The position numbers were made by a program, and so were the translations under genes. The notes under the pieces are model-generated. The model was not told the DNA's origin, searched no databases, and saw only the letters and a program-made list of their open reading frames with translations. DNA of 64,000 nt. Source: Tubulanus polymorphus (Eukaryota > Nemertea > Palaeonemertea > Tubulaniformes > Tubulanidae). Positions 23,401 to 38,400 of the stretch are shown piece after piece. Every line of letters begins with the position of its first letter. The stretch's first letter is position 1. The stretch is taken from the NCBI RefSeq assembly GCF_964204645.1, contig NC_134025.1, forward strand, positions 28,302,001 through 28,366,000, given 5' to 3'.

Positions 23401-26400
23401 CACGAAGTCTTATGATGTGGCCAGATATTTTTCAATATAAACATGTAAGAGAAGTTTTTTTGAAAACAACTATTACCTGGCAGCGCTATACACAAGATGA
23501 TGTCGAGGAGGAAGGCAAATAATTATATGCAAATTACTTTTCACTCTTGAAACGAAGAACTTCATCGGATCTGCGAGAAGAGCAGGATTCTCACGCTTCA
23601 GAGCTGGATAAAGTGCCTGTAGTAAACCATCCATTTCATCATTAGAAAATAGATGTAGATATTCTCCAGCGACTAGAATACTGTTTATAGCATCCAAATA
23701 CGAGTCATCTTGTAAATCACGTGCCTGAAATTAGAAACGAATTGGCAACATTAATTCAATCCTGTTCATATTCCACTACAGATAGAAAGAACAACTACAA
23801 CTGTATATTGTATGTAATGGGCTTACTGTGAAGAGAAGTGATAAGACTTTTCCCTCTGAACCGCTCATTCTAACTGCAGATCGTAAACCATCGAAGAACG
23901 TATTCGGTTTACTACTATCGATAGGTAGAATGGGAATATCTGCGACATGAAGAGCCAGTTTACACAGCGTCGCCAGACGAAATCCAATAGCACTGATCAG
24001 CAATGCATTACCGCTGAAAATACCACAAAATAGCCGCTGAATCAAGCGATTAATGTAAGAAAATCCACTTCATAAAGATTTTCTAGTTACTTGATCCTTG
24101 ACTTACCCGTGATGCAGACTTAGAATGCGATGCAACCTAACAAGATGAACTATCACTAATTCAGAGAGTGAAATCTCCAGTTGTACATTTCCAAGTTCTT
24201 CGTTATAACGTGTTTTCTGAGCTTGTAAACACGTGAACAAATCTGCATATTTTTCAATAGGCTGTAAGGCAACTTTGACTTGTTTTTGCCCAGTAACTGA
24301 AGTCATCGGTCTCTGATACACACGCATATCAATTGGGAATGTAACAAAGTTTTCGTGAAGGGATCCTTCTTCCAGATTTGGCCAGAACTGAAAAACAAGA
24401 TTTCATTAGATTCACCACAGCACAAGGAAGGACATGTATCAGGCAGATATTGTTCTTATTTGTAAGTAAATTACCTCTTCAACGATTTCAGTTACTTTAT
24501 TTTTGAACCAGCTCACATCTGAAGTTCTACAAATTCTATCCCCGATGATTCGTTCCATTTCGTGTTTCCACAAAGAGAGAACCATTATTTCATCCGCTCG
24601 ACTTTCATCTGGCATTCTCTTTAAACACTGTTAAACGATAGAAATACCAGGTGAAAAAAAGGTTGTTTCTATTGAGTTGAACCAACCGATTCAAACAGTT
24701 TTAATTACCTGGAAGCATTTCGTAACCTCCCTCAATGTAAACAGATAATGCTGTCTGCCAGGCATATTTGTCATTCGTAATACAGACTGTACATCAGTGA
24801 GCAGTTTACAAGATGCACCAGAAATAGCGTTCTGTAAATCGATGTCTAAACCTGGTTGTTCGTTCTGTAACATATTGGCTTCCAATATTCCGCTAACTAT
24901 ATTCTTCAAAGGTTCATCTTTTGGCATTCGAGTGCGAAGTACAACAAAATGACGCTGTAAGAGTGAAAACATGGCTGAGTTTGAAACATCTTTCAATAGC
25001 CTTTATACAGCCCCCGGCTTGGAGATGTCCTTTTCTCAAATCACCAGACGATGATCTCTAGGGTGAGATCGAAACGTCGTGTCTTTTAAATATTTTAGAT
25101 TTAATAAATAAATTCTGGTTTTTAAATTCTTTTAATCTGTAAATTGTGGGATTTTATCTGTATTTATGTGTGTATATTAATTATTTGTAATCAGAGAGAA
25201 TAAAGCATTCATTCATTCATTCATTCATTATTCAACCCCCTAAGCCTCCAACTTACCATTAACCTAGAACTGAGAAGCCGGTTTACTACACTGGGTGTTT
25301 CACTGAATGACATAGCTGCGAGAATAACTAAATCTTCCACAGAACGCCATTCAAACGGTTTCTGCTGCGTGCACAAGACTTTATCATCGAGTAGTTGTCT
25401 TAACAACTGAAAAAAAAAAACAATTTCACATTCTCTTCATACTGCCTTACTTCATTTTAAAGGATGAATTGAGTTGAACAAAGAAATCAAACTAACCTCA
25501 TTACATTTCTGCACACCGTACTGATCAGGAACTGGTAGATTCAAGTCATCGATGAACAATTGTAACCTCTTGTTGTCTTTAGCGCCATAAACAAATCCTA
25601 GAATAAAATTCAAGTGATTAGATGACCTTTTCCTCACAATCCTGTTAAATGCTTAAATGTCTATTTCAAATATACCTTGTCTGTGATAGATATTTGATTC
25701 TATGAATTGATGGAGTTGTTTAGCGGTTGATGCTCCGCTGTAAACTAATTTTTTGCTCACTCGGGTTTGAGAATCTACAAAAAATTACGATTAAATTACT
25801 AGAAAATTCCCAAAAATAGAGCAATACCCGGTATATGCAGTATTAATACGGTGCTTACCTTGACCATTGATGAAGTCATTGACTATGACAGTTTTACCAG
25901 ATCCAGGAGGTCCCACTAGTAGAACGTTTTGACCAGAAGCTACAGCGAAATCCATCAACACTCGAGTTCGGATCTGAAATCATAGGAATGATTCACAGTA
26001 TTCTTGCTCAGTTAGAAGAAGTCTGTAGTAAAATGAATGTCTCACATACCGTATCAACTGTATCAATAACTATCTCTCCTAATTCATCCTGATTATCAGA
26101 ATAAACTGCTTCAGGTACCCTGAAATCGAAAGAAAATCATGCTCTTCAAAGACTGTAATTTATAGTGAGGTATGACTAAAAACTTTTCTGAGCTTTCTAT
26201 GTACCTCGACTGCCAGGGGTCCCATTCTCCAGATTCGTCGACGTAGTAATCAAACACACAGATATCTCGATCGTCATCGGGTAACCTGCAAAATCATAGA
26301 CAATCATCGTTCATACTTTCAAGCAAACTGTGTTATGAATCCGGGATTTTCCAGCCAAATTTTGAAGTTACTCACGCTGATGACAATGTCTTCAATAAAT

Positions 26401-29400
26401 CGCTGAATGTTTTACGTTCAGCGTCTTCTAATAAACCACCAAACGACCAGATCAAACAGAACAGGTACAACCTCTCAATGTGCAACTCTCCACCAATTTG
26501 TACATTATCAGCTAGCATGGCTGACAACAGATTGAGACAACTCTTGAACATGCCAACTTCTGTCAAACGGATATTCGGCCTGGAAAAAAGATGAAAGTTA
26601 GATATGTTCGCTCAAAGATGAAGGATTCTAAGACTTAAACACAAAGACACGATGAACTTACTTAGCTTCATGCAAAACATAATGACTAATTGCATCCACA
26701 GTGTTATCAAAGGCTCTCTGTAACACCTGTACAAAATAAGTAGATACTTCAGTTTTTTTTAAATAAATGGTAACTTCTTAGAAACATGAAATGATGTTTC
26801 CATTTCTTGGTAAATTCTGTTCAGAATGCCAAAGTTTTTCTCTACATCGATTTCAACAAGCCTGTCTATTGTAATAGAAATAACTGCATTGAATGACAAT
26901 ATTTGTAGGAGAGATTGAGAAGCAAAGCAGAAACCGACACAAATGCATAAGATGGAATGTATGCACATCACCAAGCGAAATAGAATAGACAATTACAAAA
27001 CCCACATAGATACATAGGATATATGCAGAATAGATAACACACAACACCAAATAGCAATTACTTTATAGTTCAAACTGACATGAATGGAATTCTAATTACG
27101 ATATTCAAAATACTGCAGGATAGAATCACAATAGCAAGTGATGCACATAAACCAACATGCAACCAGTGCAAGCGAAATGATTATATAACTCATCATTCAG
27201 TACCAACTGAGAAATACCCCGGTACTACATAGGACTTACTTCCTGCAAGAATAAAGGAAGCATGGAATTATTTTTGACAAAGTCAATAATCGTGGATTAT
27301 ACTAGTCAACCTAAAGTTCACTCTCTATTATTTCCTGATCACAGAATGAGAAAATCTCAAAAGATAAGACAATAGATTTACAATGATTTGTAAATGAAGT
27401 TGAATAATGGGACTTACGTTCACTTCTTGTTGAGATCTTGTCTGCATCCATGCTTGAGCAATAGGTCGCCATCCAACTACAGTTTTACCAACAAACACGA
27501 TGCCCTGAATAAAATTTAGATTTTTATATCATAGGTCTTTGATTCAGGTTTGACAATACATCTAAACATCAAAATACTTACAGCTCGTGAGACAGTAGCT
27601 GGTGAAGCTTTCGTTAGATCATCCGTCTCAAACAACAGTTTGATATTATTGGACAAGAACAATCGATCACCATTTCGAAGATGTAGTGTCTGAAATGATA
27701 TACTCGTTTTAAAAGTATTTCATAAAAGCAGAGAATGAAATTTGAGTGGATTTGTGGCAAATACCTTTCCTGAATCTAATACAGTACTGAAGTTATCAGC
27801 CCATCCAGCGTTTAATGGTCCATCTAATGAAAGCCAAGTCGTGCATTGGTTCTGAAAACAAAGAATTTGATTCTTAATCAATAAAGAAATCACAAAATTT
27901 TATGGTAGAAGTTCAAAGTTCCACTTACTCGACTCGCTTTCTTCCAAGCAGATGTGAAAATACCATCAATCCAATCCATATTGTGCAAATATCCGAACAT
28001 CAATGAATCGTCATCAACGACTAATGGATTTATCTTCTGCAAGCGATGGTTCATTTCAGCGGAACCTTTCATACTGGATGCCGAATGGCGCGAGAGGCCT
28101 CGTGGATTATCCGCGCACAGAGCTGTAACTAAACTCTGAATCATTCCGGATTTACCAGATCCCGGCGGTCCGGCAACAATTATACCTAGAAATCAAACGA
28201 CATTAATTTGTTAATTGTCAATGCACAAACTGAAGTACTTTTGATCACAGTTTTCAAATCGTTACCTCCGTGAACCAACGAAACGTTGTAAAGTTGAATA
28301 CATTTATCGACCCAATCTTTAGTCGGAATCAGTCCATTTTCTTTCGCAGTAGAATGTAATGTTAATTCTATTTCCTGTATACGCGTATGCGCTGAAATGG
28401 CTCTATGTGAACCAGGTGGATCTGGTAAACCTTGAAATACATCTTTCACGATCTGAGTGAAGACCGAACAGATCTGAAAAATGATGAAATTTTAATGAAA
28501 AAATTCAAACGTGTTCAAATATTTTCATATCATAAACCGATGAATACATACATCACCACTTAATCGTGGACCGATGATTTCTAGTAAGGCTTGTCCAACA
28601 ATAGAATGTTCCATCTTTGCAGCAGGAGTGAGAGGATTTGGAGTACCAGTTTTACGACTGTACCGATCAGCTGGAGTTCTTCCCTGCGAAACTATTAACA
28701 TTTATACACAGTTAGATATTAGAATGAATGTACGTTTATCTGTTTGAGACAAAACTAAAATGAAGTGAACATTAGAAACTATGTTGAATCTATTGTAATA
28801 AATAAATCTACCTGTAAATGTCTAGCTATGTATGGTTTTTGAAGATATAAATATGGTAAATGAGAAAGTTAAAAGACTACGATTAGAACTGTCTCGGAGA
28901 TGTTGTCAATTTTCTGAGCCCAAAAAATTATACATGCTAAACAAGCAATACTCGACTAACCACTATCTATACCTGGAGCCAGTTTTTATAAGTACTGGTT
29001 TGGCTAGAGAGAAGAAAATTGCTGCAGGAAAGCACTAATTCAAATTATAAAATGTACCTTTCTTTTTACGCTTTGAGCGTGGAGAACCATGACCTAAGTC
29101 AACATTGTAAAATACAAGAATAACTGAACATAAGTGCGTGGAGAAAACTTACGAAACTCGCCGGAGTATGGTTGAAAATAAAAACTGGACAGAAAAGAAG
29201 ACATTAAAGGAATGAATGCTGTATTAAGGAGAGACATACCATTAGATGAACTGTGCTGAGCGTAAACTGATTGATTACTGCTCGAACGAGTCGCGTCTGC
29301 TTTATCGAATGATTTTTCTTCTCTGATGAGTTTACGTCGATGACTGGCGAATCGTAACACATTCACAAGTGATGAAACACTCAGGTTGTGATGATCTGCT

Positions 29401-32400
29401 ACTGGCCTGTCAAACATACGATTAACTATCTTAATTCATTCATAATCAATAACATGAGATGAATAGATCTCAACCAATGTGCATTTGAATATGAGAATCA
29501 AAAAGTTATTTGCTTACAGTTGATCTTTAGAAAGTTCCATGACAATCTTGAGGCGGTTGCTGAGAATATTTGGTGCACGGAATCCTAATCCTGAACACTT
29601 CAATTTCAGAATCATGTTATAATCCGGTTTGAGTAAGTTGACAGTGCGGAATAGTGACTTGATTTCCATTGGGAGTTTGAATTTTGCAGATGTGCTTTGA
29701 TTGATAGTGAGGAACAGGGTAGTAGAAGGATTGATCAATATCTGAAATGTGCACATAATGTGTTTCATTCGTTCAATGAAATTCTAAAAAATTCTCGATT
29801 TGATCTAATCGTATACTAGAGTGTTAAGTTAATATACCTCTTGTCCATCGCGGAGTGTACATGTTTCTTTTGCGGCTCTTAAACTTCCATATATGGATGA
29901 AACATAATCGAGCAGAACAGATAAACACTCTCGATTCATTGAGTGAAGTTCATCAAAACATCCCCAACATCCATCCTAAAGATAGGATATACAATGTATA
30001 TAATCCATCAACGAGTTAAAAAGTAGTTACACTGCCATAAAGTATAGTGACCAATAGGAATACTAACCATAGCAAGTCCTGTAAGAATCTTTCCCAGCGC
30101 ACCAGGATCGGAATGTTCCGAACATTGGAATATTGATAAGTGATGGCCCAACAACTGAGCGAAACCCTGTATTTAACAAAACACTGTGAATAGATGAATA
30201 AGCGTAAAATTATTAAACCTCCAACTGAAGACATTGATTATATACTTACACTGACGGTTTCAGTTTTACCAGATCCAGTACCTCCGGCCAGTGTGACCCC
30301 CGTATGATTCTGCATATATTGAGCCATTGATATGAAACAGCGTTCGGTAGTCGTAGTTAATGAAACAACAGGTTCAGCGCCGTAAAACTCGCAACCATAA
30401 TCGTATTTTGTATCCAACATATACAAACATGGTTTCAATTCACCGCTTTCATCTAAAATACACGAATACCGGGTAATTGAAAAAGAAATTCGAGAAAAAA
30501 TGTTAAAACTTATTGCTTCGTTATATAATCAACAAACCTGTATCTTGTAGATAGCATCGCATATTTCTTCTCCAATCAAAATCAGTAGGTTCTCTGATTT
30601 TTCTGTTGGCCATACTGTCCAGAACATCGCGTAGATAGATAGAGTACTGTTAATAGAAATAACAGAACATTTAACTTGTAATTTCTACACAGACAGATAT
30701 CAAACCTATTGTGAAATATACTTACAGTAATCAGATTCTCTAATCTCAAGCGATGAACCGCTGTAAATGGTTCTTCAGCAGTTTTCGCGTAACCTCTGCT
30801 CAGCACAGAGTTCAGTTTTCCCATATTCGTCGAGAACTTTTTGCCCAAGTTGTGCAGAGCTTTACGATCATATTTGATCTCTTGGACACCGACTTCGCAT
30901 TCTTTAGTCCAATAGAACAACATTCCAAACCGACAAATCTGGGTCGGATACTAAAAAGAAGATAGAATTGGTAAATGAAGGTAAAAAATGAAGTTGCAGT
31001 TCAACCAAATTTCTGCGATCTATACCTTTAATACAAGTTCTTCCATAGAAACTCCTTTGTTTACATCTTGCATCACTTCATTGAACAAAACTGACAGAGA
31101 CTTATGAATAATATCCTTCAAATGAGTCAACCAAGTTTCAACTCCATCTGCTAATGATACCTACAAATAACAACAAGATAGAGATTCATTTATAACTATG
31201 ATGAAACTATACGCATGAATGAATGAATAGACGGCAATGATTGATTACCTTTTCACATAACTCAAGAATTTCACCTTCACAGCTTATGACAGCGCTAGCC
31301 TCCCAAGTTGTTCTTTCTTGTACAATATCTTCTGATGGCAGCAAAGAAATGTGATGTTGAATTGCGGCAGGAATTTGCTGAAAATTCACAAGAACATTTT
31401 ATCATACATTTCACACACAAAGTTTTTAGCGGCTTATAATGCAGGCCCTATTTAACTGTGCCCAGGATCAGCTCCAAGAAAAATCCGAAAACGTCTTTAT
31501 AGCCGGTACCGGTACTATAAATTGAAAAGAGGTTTACTGTATGTAAATACGATTTGAACTACAGGGATATTACAGCAGGATAATAATGCTTTCACACTAA
31601 GCAAGTTACAATAATTAGCATCGATAAACCATAATGTTGTTTTTAGATCATGTATTCAGTGATTATCGACTCTAACCTAGTGAATTAAGCATGCGATCAG
31701 TTGGGAATGAAGCAAATTTCAATCAGTCTCAAAAATACCATGCATATGTCATAAATGTTGTTGGTGTTTGTTGTGCGTAAATTGAGCTATTTTAGATGTA
31801 ACTGTAATTGAACGAAGCGTGATAAATGCATCTCTTATAATATTGATATACCTGCGGAGGTAGAGCTGGAGGGTTGGGTTGGGATAAGGCAGTCTTTATC
31901 ATCAGAAAGAAGAACAAATCTTTATATTAACAGCACATAAATCACACACATGCAGAATTTACCATTAAACATTGTTACAAAACGTGCAGCATGCAAAGGG
32001 AAGTGAAATTATAAAACAAGATGAGATATGACACAGCTTTCAATCAACTGGATATAACCACTCATTCCAACAGAACAAGAAAAAGTAATAATATAGACAG
32101 ATACATGATATACAAGCTCAAATCAATGTTTCTTTCAAATAACAAGAAAAACAACAGCAAGAAAACAAAATAATTATAGGACAGAAACAACATCAACCAA
32201 ACCACCAATAGGGCTCACCTTTCTCGGTTTTTTCTGCAAAATTCCCTTCAATTTGTCTTTACCCTAATTCATGATTCAATTTCAAACCATAAAATTACGT
32301 ATCGCACATAGGTTTTTTATCACAGTAGCTAAGGCTAAGATTTAGAATGCCGGGTGTGGAGCTTACCTGTACGTGGACTAGTCGTTTGTCTAGTTTAGTT

Positions 32401-35400
32401 TGAGCAGTCGGAGCAATAATTGGTTGAGAAGCGAAATCAGTAACGACACTCGTTGGTCGAGTTGTGTCTTCATGGACCGATGGATTTTGATCTAGAGTGA
32501 TTGAACTACCCATAACTGCTTCTAACTTCAAATCTCGAACAGCAGTAAATATAGACCTGTGAATATAAATCATTTCGACATGCTTCACTTTACTTGATTT
32601 TGTCTTATAGAATGAACTCCTAAAAAAAACTTACTTTAGGTAAGGTTTGATGGAGTCCAGTTCATTCGGTCGACTCAGGATTGCCAGTAGTATAGGATCA
32701 GAAACGAAGAAAAACCTAGGAAAAGCCCTTCGTTTACTGTCGAGATAACCGATCAAAGATTTGAAACATATCTCTAGTTCTTCATGGAAATGTTTGAGCA
32801 CAACACCCTTAGGGACCTCTCCACCGTAACAACACTGAAATCATGAGAAATAAGTTAAACTTTGGAGAAGAAGATCAGGATCAAAATCAGTGCTTTGGAT
32901 GAATATGACGATTACCTGCAGGACATTTCTAGTGTCATAAGCTCTTTTCATCATTTTTGTCCAACCTTTATCAATGCGGCTGAAACGTTTTGCTTCTTGT
33001 GGCAGCTCCTATGAAATAATTCATACGCATTTACGAATGTACTTAATAAATTGTGTTTGAATTATGATCATTGCCAGAATGAGTGTATGGGATGCATGCA
33101 ATATATTTATCCTTATTAAATGATTTGAAATTATTTTCATGCAAATTAGTCACAAATTGTATCAGTCATGCTATTATTTCTCATTCGAAGGGAAAATATT
33201 GATAGTCATATTAAGATGAATATTTCAGTTAAGATCTGTGGTCAATAATGGTTTGGCGATTAAATTTTTAACAGTTCTACTGTAAACCAGTGACTCGAAT
33301 ATTCAGTTATATACTTTGCATTTAGAATATACATAAGTAAATGTACATGCAGTTTAATTTCCACGAAGAGCAATTAGAGATAACTGATAATGAAGCAGTA
33401 ATGATAAGAATATTTCAGCAATTGCATAATAGATAGAGATGAGATCTTATATGTTTGATAATAAGATAACAGTGTTTCAACGAAAATTGAATATAAGTGA
33501 ATTTATGTATTTCCATGTGCCATTGTTGTGTTTCAATGCTGTACATATGTACAGCCCAAAGCTGTGATTTTGGCAACACCAATGTGTGTAAGGCTCAAAA
33601 TATACCATCACAATAGACTTCCAAATAAATCCAACAATTGTTTGTATAAACGGATTCAAATAGAAATGTTTCTATTATTGATGGTTTCTGATGAAGTATA
33701 TTTCGGGTTATTTCACAAAGTGATGCCTGTAAAGTGGCTGTCATAATTTTTTACCATCTCTTCAGATCCATCAAGATATGAAATTACCACAGGAGCAAAG
33801 AACGACTGAAGAAATTAATGAAGCAAGGAATAATGAATGTTATGCATTTGATGATAATCATTGATAAATGTTCATACTTTTAACTGAAATAGAATAAAAC
33901 CTGTATATTGTATGCCTAGATTCCACACATAAATTCTCGGTAATGTAGATATGAAATATGCATATACATGAGACTAAAACTCATCTTTTTTGAAATGCAA
34001 AGCCGTCAAGTATAAATATAGTAAAACGCCCCACTAAGCAAAATTCAGATTGTACAATGGAAGAGACCTGCCAAAAAATTGCTGCAATATACTCAGTGGA
34101 ACCAGTAGGGGTTCGAACAAATGAGTTGTCTTGATCCTAGAAACACATTTCAAAAATCAATCAATTCTCAATTTAGATAAAATCAAAATTGATGCAAACC
34201 TAAATGGATAAAGATCACATAAAATACAGGAAAACGTGAGGAGGATTTCACCTGAATAGTCTACACTTCTCCAAAACGAAATAAATGTATGAAACTAATT
34301 AGAAGAGATACAAGTAAATGTACCTTTGATGCAGTTGGGTTGCTGAAAACGGCCTCTAAATACTGCCATAAATCTTGTACTTCGAGCCACTGTTCTAGAA
34401 CCTCCCCGACCTCTTTCAGTTTCTCAGCCCATGATGCGGCTTCCTCTCTCAACGGACCGATGTGACGACTCGTTAACATGTTCGCTAACAACGCTTGAGC
34501 ATCTTCTAACTGTTCCAGCAGACGCTCCGTGGACAGTTTCTCCAAATAGATCGGACCTCGGCGTTTGTACGGCTCGAATGTCAAAACCTGTTTAAACACA
34601 TTCACACAGAATAAGGATTCAATGTATACGACAGTAGTTTAGGGCGAGATTGCAGAGTGTGAATTAACCGATAATGTTTACCTGTTCTGTCCATTCCTCT
34701 TCAGTCACACGCAGTTTTACTTCTAATTCCAACTCCTTACCAGCGCATCGGCATATCTCTTCAATTTCAGCTCTGTGCCTGGAAAACATCGCAACACGAT
34801 GCACCAGGTTTATCACGGTTATACACAGGAAGTAAGACAAGACAAGATATTTCATAACTCATACTTGATCAGCCCAATGTCCAATAGATGACAATTCTTG
34901 AACATGTTTGCTTCAAGTGGGAATGAACTACCGGTTACTTGCATTACTTGCAGCCAGTGACGATTACGAATTTCCTAGAATTAAACAATAACACAACAAA
35001 CTCATTCAGATGCATTAATTTATATGAAGTTTCAGAAAAGATGAATGATGTACACCATTTAACTTAGAAATGTAACAAATTAACTTGAATGAAATCTCAA
35101 ACTGACCAACTGATGAGTAATCAAGAAAGGCAAAAAGCAGAATAAGACTAACTCGGTACTTACTTCTATATCATAGCGTTGTTCTCTCTAAAGTTAGTAC
35201 AACAAAGAACAGACAACAAAAACAGTTAGCATCGAAATTAGAAAACGTTAATCGGAGATATAGAGACTCACATCTAAACCAGTGCTGTATATGAGCTGAA
35301 GCAACAACACTACTACAGTCATAGTGTCTAAATCATCTAATATTAACAATGCGTGTACGTTTCATTTAGTATCTAGCAGTGTTGTTAGATAGTCAGTATT

Positions 35401-38400
35401 TTTGTTATCAAAATAAACCGATCTACTATCTATTCTTCTTACCTTGGATGACAGTTTATGCAAAAGCGGAATAACGTCCAGATAGTGCTGTATAGCGTTC
35501 TTCATGTCCTGATAAGCGTCCCAATCTTTCAGTTTACTCGGCAGAGCCAAACATTCATCCCAATAACCTTCCACCTAAAAAAAACATCCGACTTCATACA
35601 TTTTCTCAATTCTAGTCTAGGCCTATGTGAAGGTGTAATAATAATATCTATTCTGTACATAGAATATCTCAACAAACTTTACAGATTATAGATATAAAAC
35701 ATTGGACAAATAAATAAGATACCGGTAACTGTAAAAAAAGTTATGTTTAGAGTGTCAGAGATTGAAGTGAATGAAAAGATTTGACATGTCACAATTTAGA
35801 TGAAAGGAGCTACAAATGTATACACATAACAGGCATATAGTTAGCTAGGTTCTTTCAGAAATATTTCAGAAAATAGATTTTCATTTGAACGGAAAAAACC
35901 AGTCTTATGTACCTCATTGTTAAAGTCACCTACGTATCAATAATGATAAAAAGATTAATCTTATTCCTAACACATAATTCTATCAGCATACCTGTTTCTT
36001 AATAACCTAAAAACCCCAGATAAAACGAAACCACAATGAACGAAATGAATACAAACAATGATTATTTGTGTAAAGATGAATATTTGATATTGTATATGAT
36101 TTACCTCTTCGGTCGCATTTCGTAAATCGACATCAGACCACAATGTGTCCCTGAAGTTGTTATCAAACCTGATGAACTTTTGGAACAGGCCGTACAACTG
36201 ACCAAGAAGATCCAACTCCTGCAAAATGGAAATAAATTACACAATAAAATCATATGAAATCAATCACTTTGGTGGTTTAGCTCTGTTTAGCTCTGTGAAA
36301 CCGACCTCTCCTGTTTTATCCAGTTCTGGGAATGGTTTACACGGAATACCGAACAATTTCGATACAGAGTCTAGTGTGCGTCTTTTTGTGTCATATGCTG
36401 AGAATTTCTGCTGGAAATTGTGAAGTCTGGCAACCGCTTCAGCTGGTGGAATTCCAGGAACAACCGGTCCCTGAGCATCAAACGCATTGCGGAACTGAAT
36501 TACTTCAACAACGAATGTCTGAAAACAAAGTTCATCATTAGAAATCAGTAGTTTGAATAAAGACTACATGTTTAATCATCATGGTTAAAACTTGGTAGAA
36601 TTTACCTTAACTTGTTTGTCTAATTCCTGTTCAAAAGCCACACGTCTCTCCTTCAGAAGAACGTGTCTCAGATTATCTGCCAGTTCTAACAATTCCTGCC
36701 ATTTATCTCGCAATGAATCGACGTTTTCCACTTCATGACGAGGCAAACGCAATTCAAACTCTCTGTTAAATGTATCAAAATATCAATTACTCGCAAATAC
36801 AAATTCACATTTATAGATAGACACGAAAATATGATATAAATATTGTTGATAAAGAATGTGAAATACGTATTAGGAAAGTGTACACATGCTCTATAAACAG
36901 ATTGGTGTCAAAGATACTGGTGGTTAATGGAATTCAAAAACCTCACCTGAGATGGCTGTACATTGTTTCTATCGGAAGATAAATTGCATCGATCTTATTC
37001 TCCATGTCTTGTATTTCCTCCAGTAAGTGTAATGTACTATTTAACTGATCGAGGTTTAGTACACTAAGCTCTAAGCGACTGCAAACATTCATACGATACA
37101 ATAACGCCGCATCCAGCTTTTTCTATAAACCATGCAAATAAAAAGTGCCATGCAAATTCATACATGAAGTGATATAGTGATATATAAGATAAAATTAAAG
37201 AAAATTATTCTAACCTTAGCTTCTTCATGTAAAACTGCTGCGTATTTGCATTTCCAAGCAACAGCAAATCCGTGAAGGGCATCTTTGATCAAATCAGTTT
37301 TCAAACACACAGGTCCGGCGGGTAGGTTTGATGGAATATCATCGATGTTGCTTTCAACCCTCTGCAATCGTTCGACTTCTCGACGCAGAAAGTACGGTCC
37401 CGGTTCGTGTTGTATGAACTCGGTGAAATTGCCCTGAATGTCGTCTTTCCATAAGAAATCATACATTTGAAAATGCATGATGTGCTTGTTCAATATCAGT
37501 TCTAAATCTGTATAAAGACGAGACAGATAAATTAGCTACGGACGAGACAAATCAAAACAACAAAATTAGGTTTTCATTTATACCTGCGATAACAGAACTC
37601 AATTGATGAAACATATCCTGAATAACCTTATCATCATTAACATGTTGAGAAAAGGTTTCTCCAATGTCATTACCGTTATTCCATTTAACACCTGAAACAT
37701 TTCAACACATCTTTCTAAATCATGCCTCCTATAACTTTCTACAACCTCATAGAATCATATTTCTTAATAGCCAAATATTTCCTGATAAAAGGTTTACGAA
37801 CCTTTCACGACATCTCTGATTGCAGAAGCAATGTTATCAATAGTAGACTGAATGGCGTCCATCGCAGGATTTAAAGTGATGTTTGGTATTGCGTAGTTTA
37901 CTGTCACTTCAAACCTAAAATAAACCCATCGCAGTCATATTAGAACATGATCAACTACTAAAATGTGTTCATATTCAGAGAGTTATTCACTTGTTCCCTA
38001 GTTACCTCAGATATGTGATTTCTGCAGTTCTTTCTGTTGTCCATGTCATGTTTGACAGCATTGACATGACGGACACCGGGCGTTTATCCGATTTCGCTGA
38101 CATCCCTCGACTGAGCGGTCTCGGAGTAGGTGCTCCACTCAACGATACAGCAGAATTCGACATCAAACTCACAGAACGGACAAGATCGCTGTCGCAACCA
38201 CAAGATTCAGCCAACGTGACAAGAGATCGGCATGTGGCAGTTAGAATCGCTTCATAGATATCATCACAGTAGTAATCTGAAAGTAAATCATGAATCAAAA
38301 TTCATCCAAAATGCTTATAGCTACTTGAGAAGATTTTCTGGGAAATAAAATTACCTAACAACTCAGAGACTATGTAATCCTCAGGGTTACTAACTGATGA

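Noticed and set aside
26759-27050. Overlapping Cys/Phe-rich open frames on the minus strand
   Set aside because: They run out of a short dynein exon into AT-rich intron sequence and do not look like a membrane protein gene.
35110-35125. CTGATGAG as the core of a hammerhead ribozyme
   Set aside because: No GAAAC partner or pairing stems at the needed distance.
35915-35933. Another dynein microexon (GTGACTTTAACAATGAG between AG and GTACAT)
   Set aside because: 17 nt long, so inclusion would break the frame; it may be chance.
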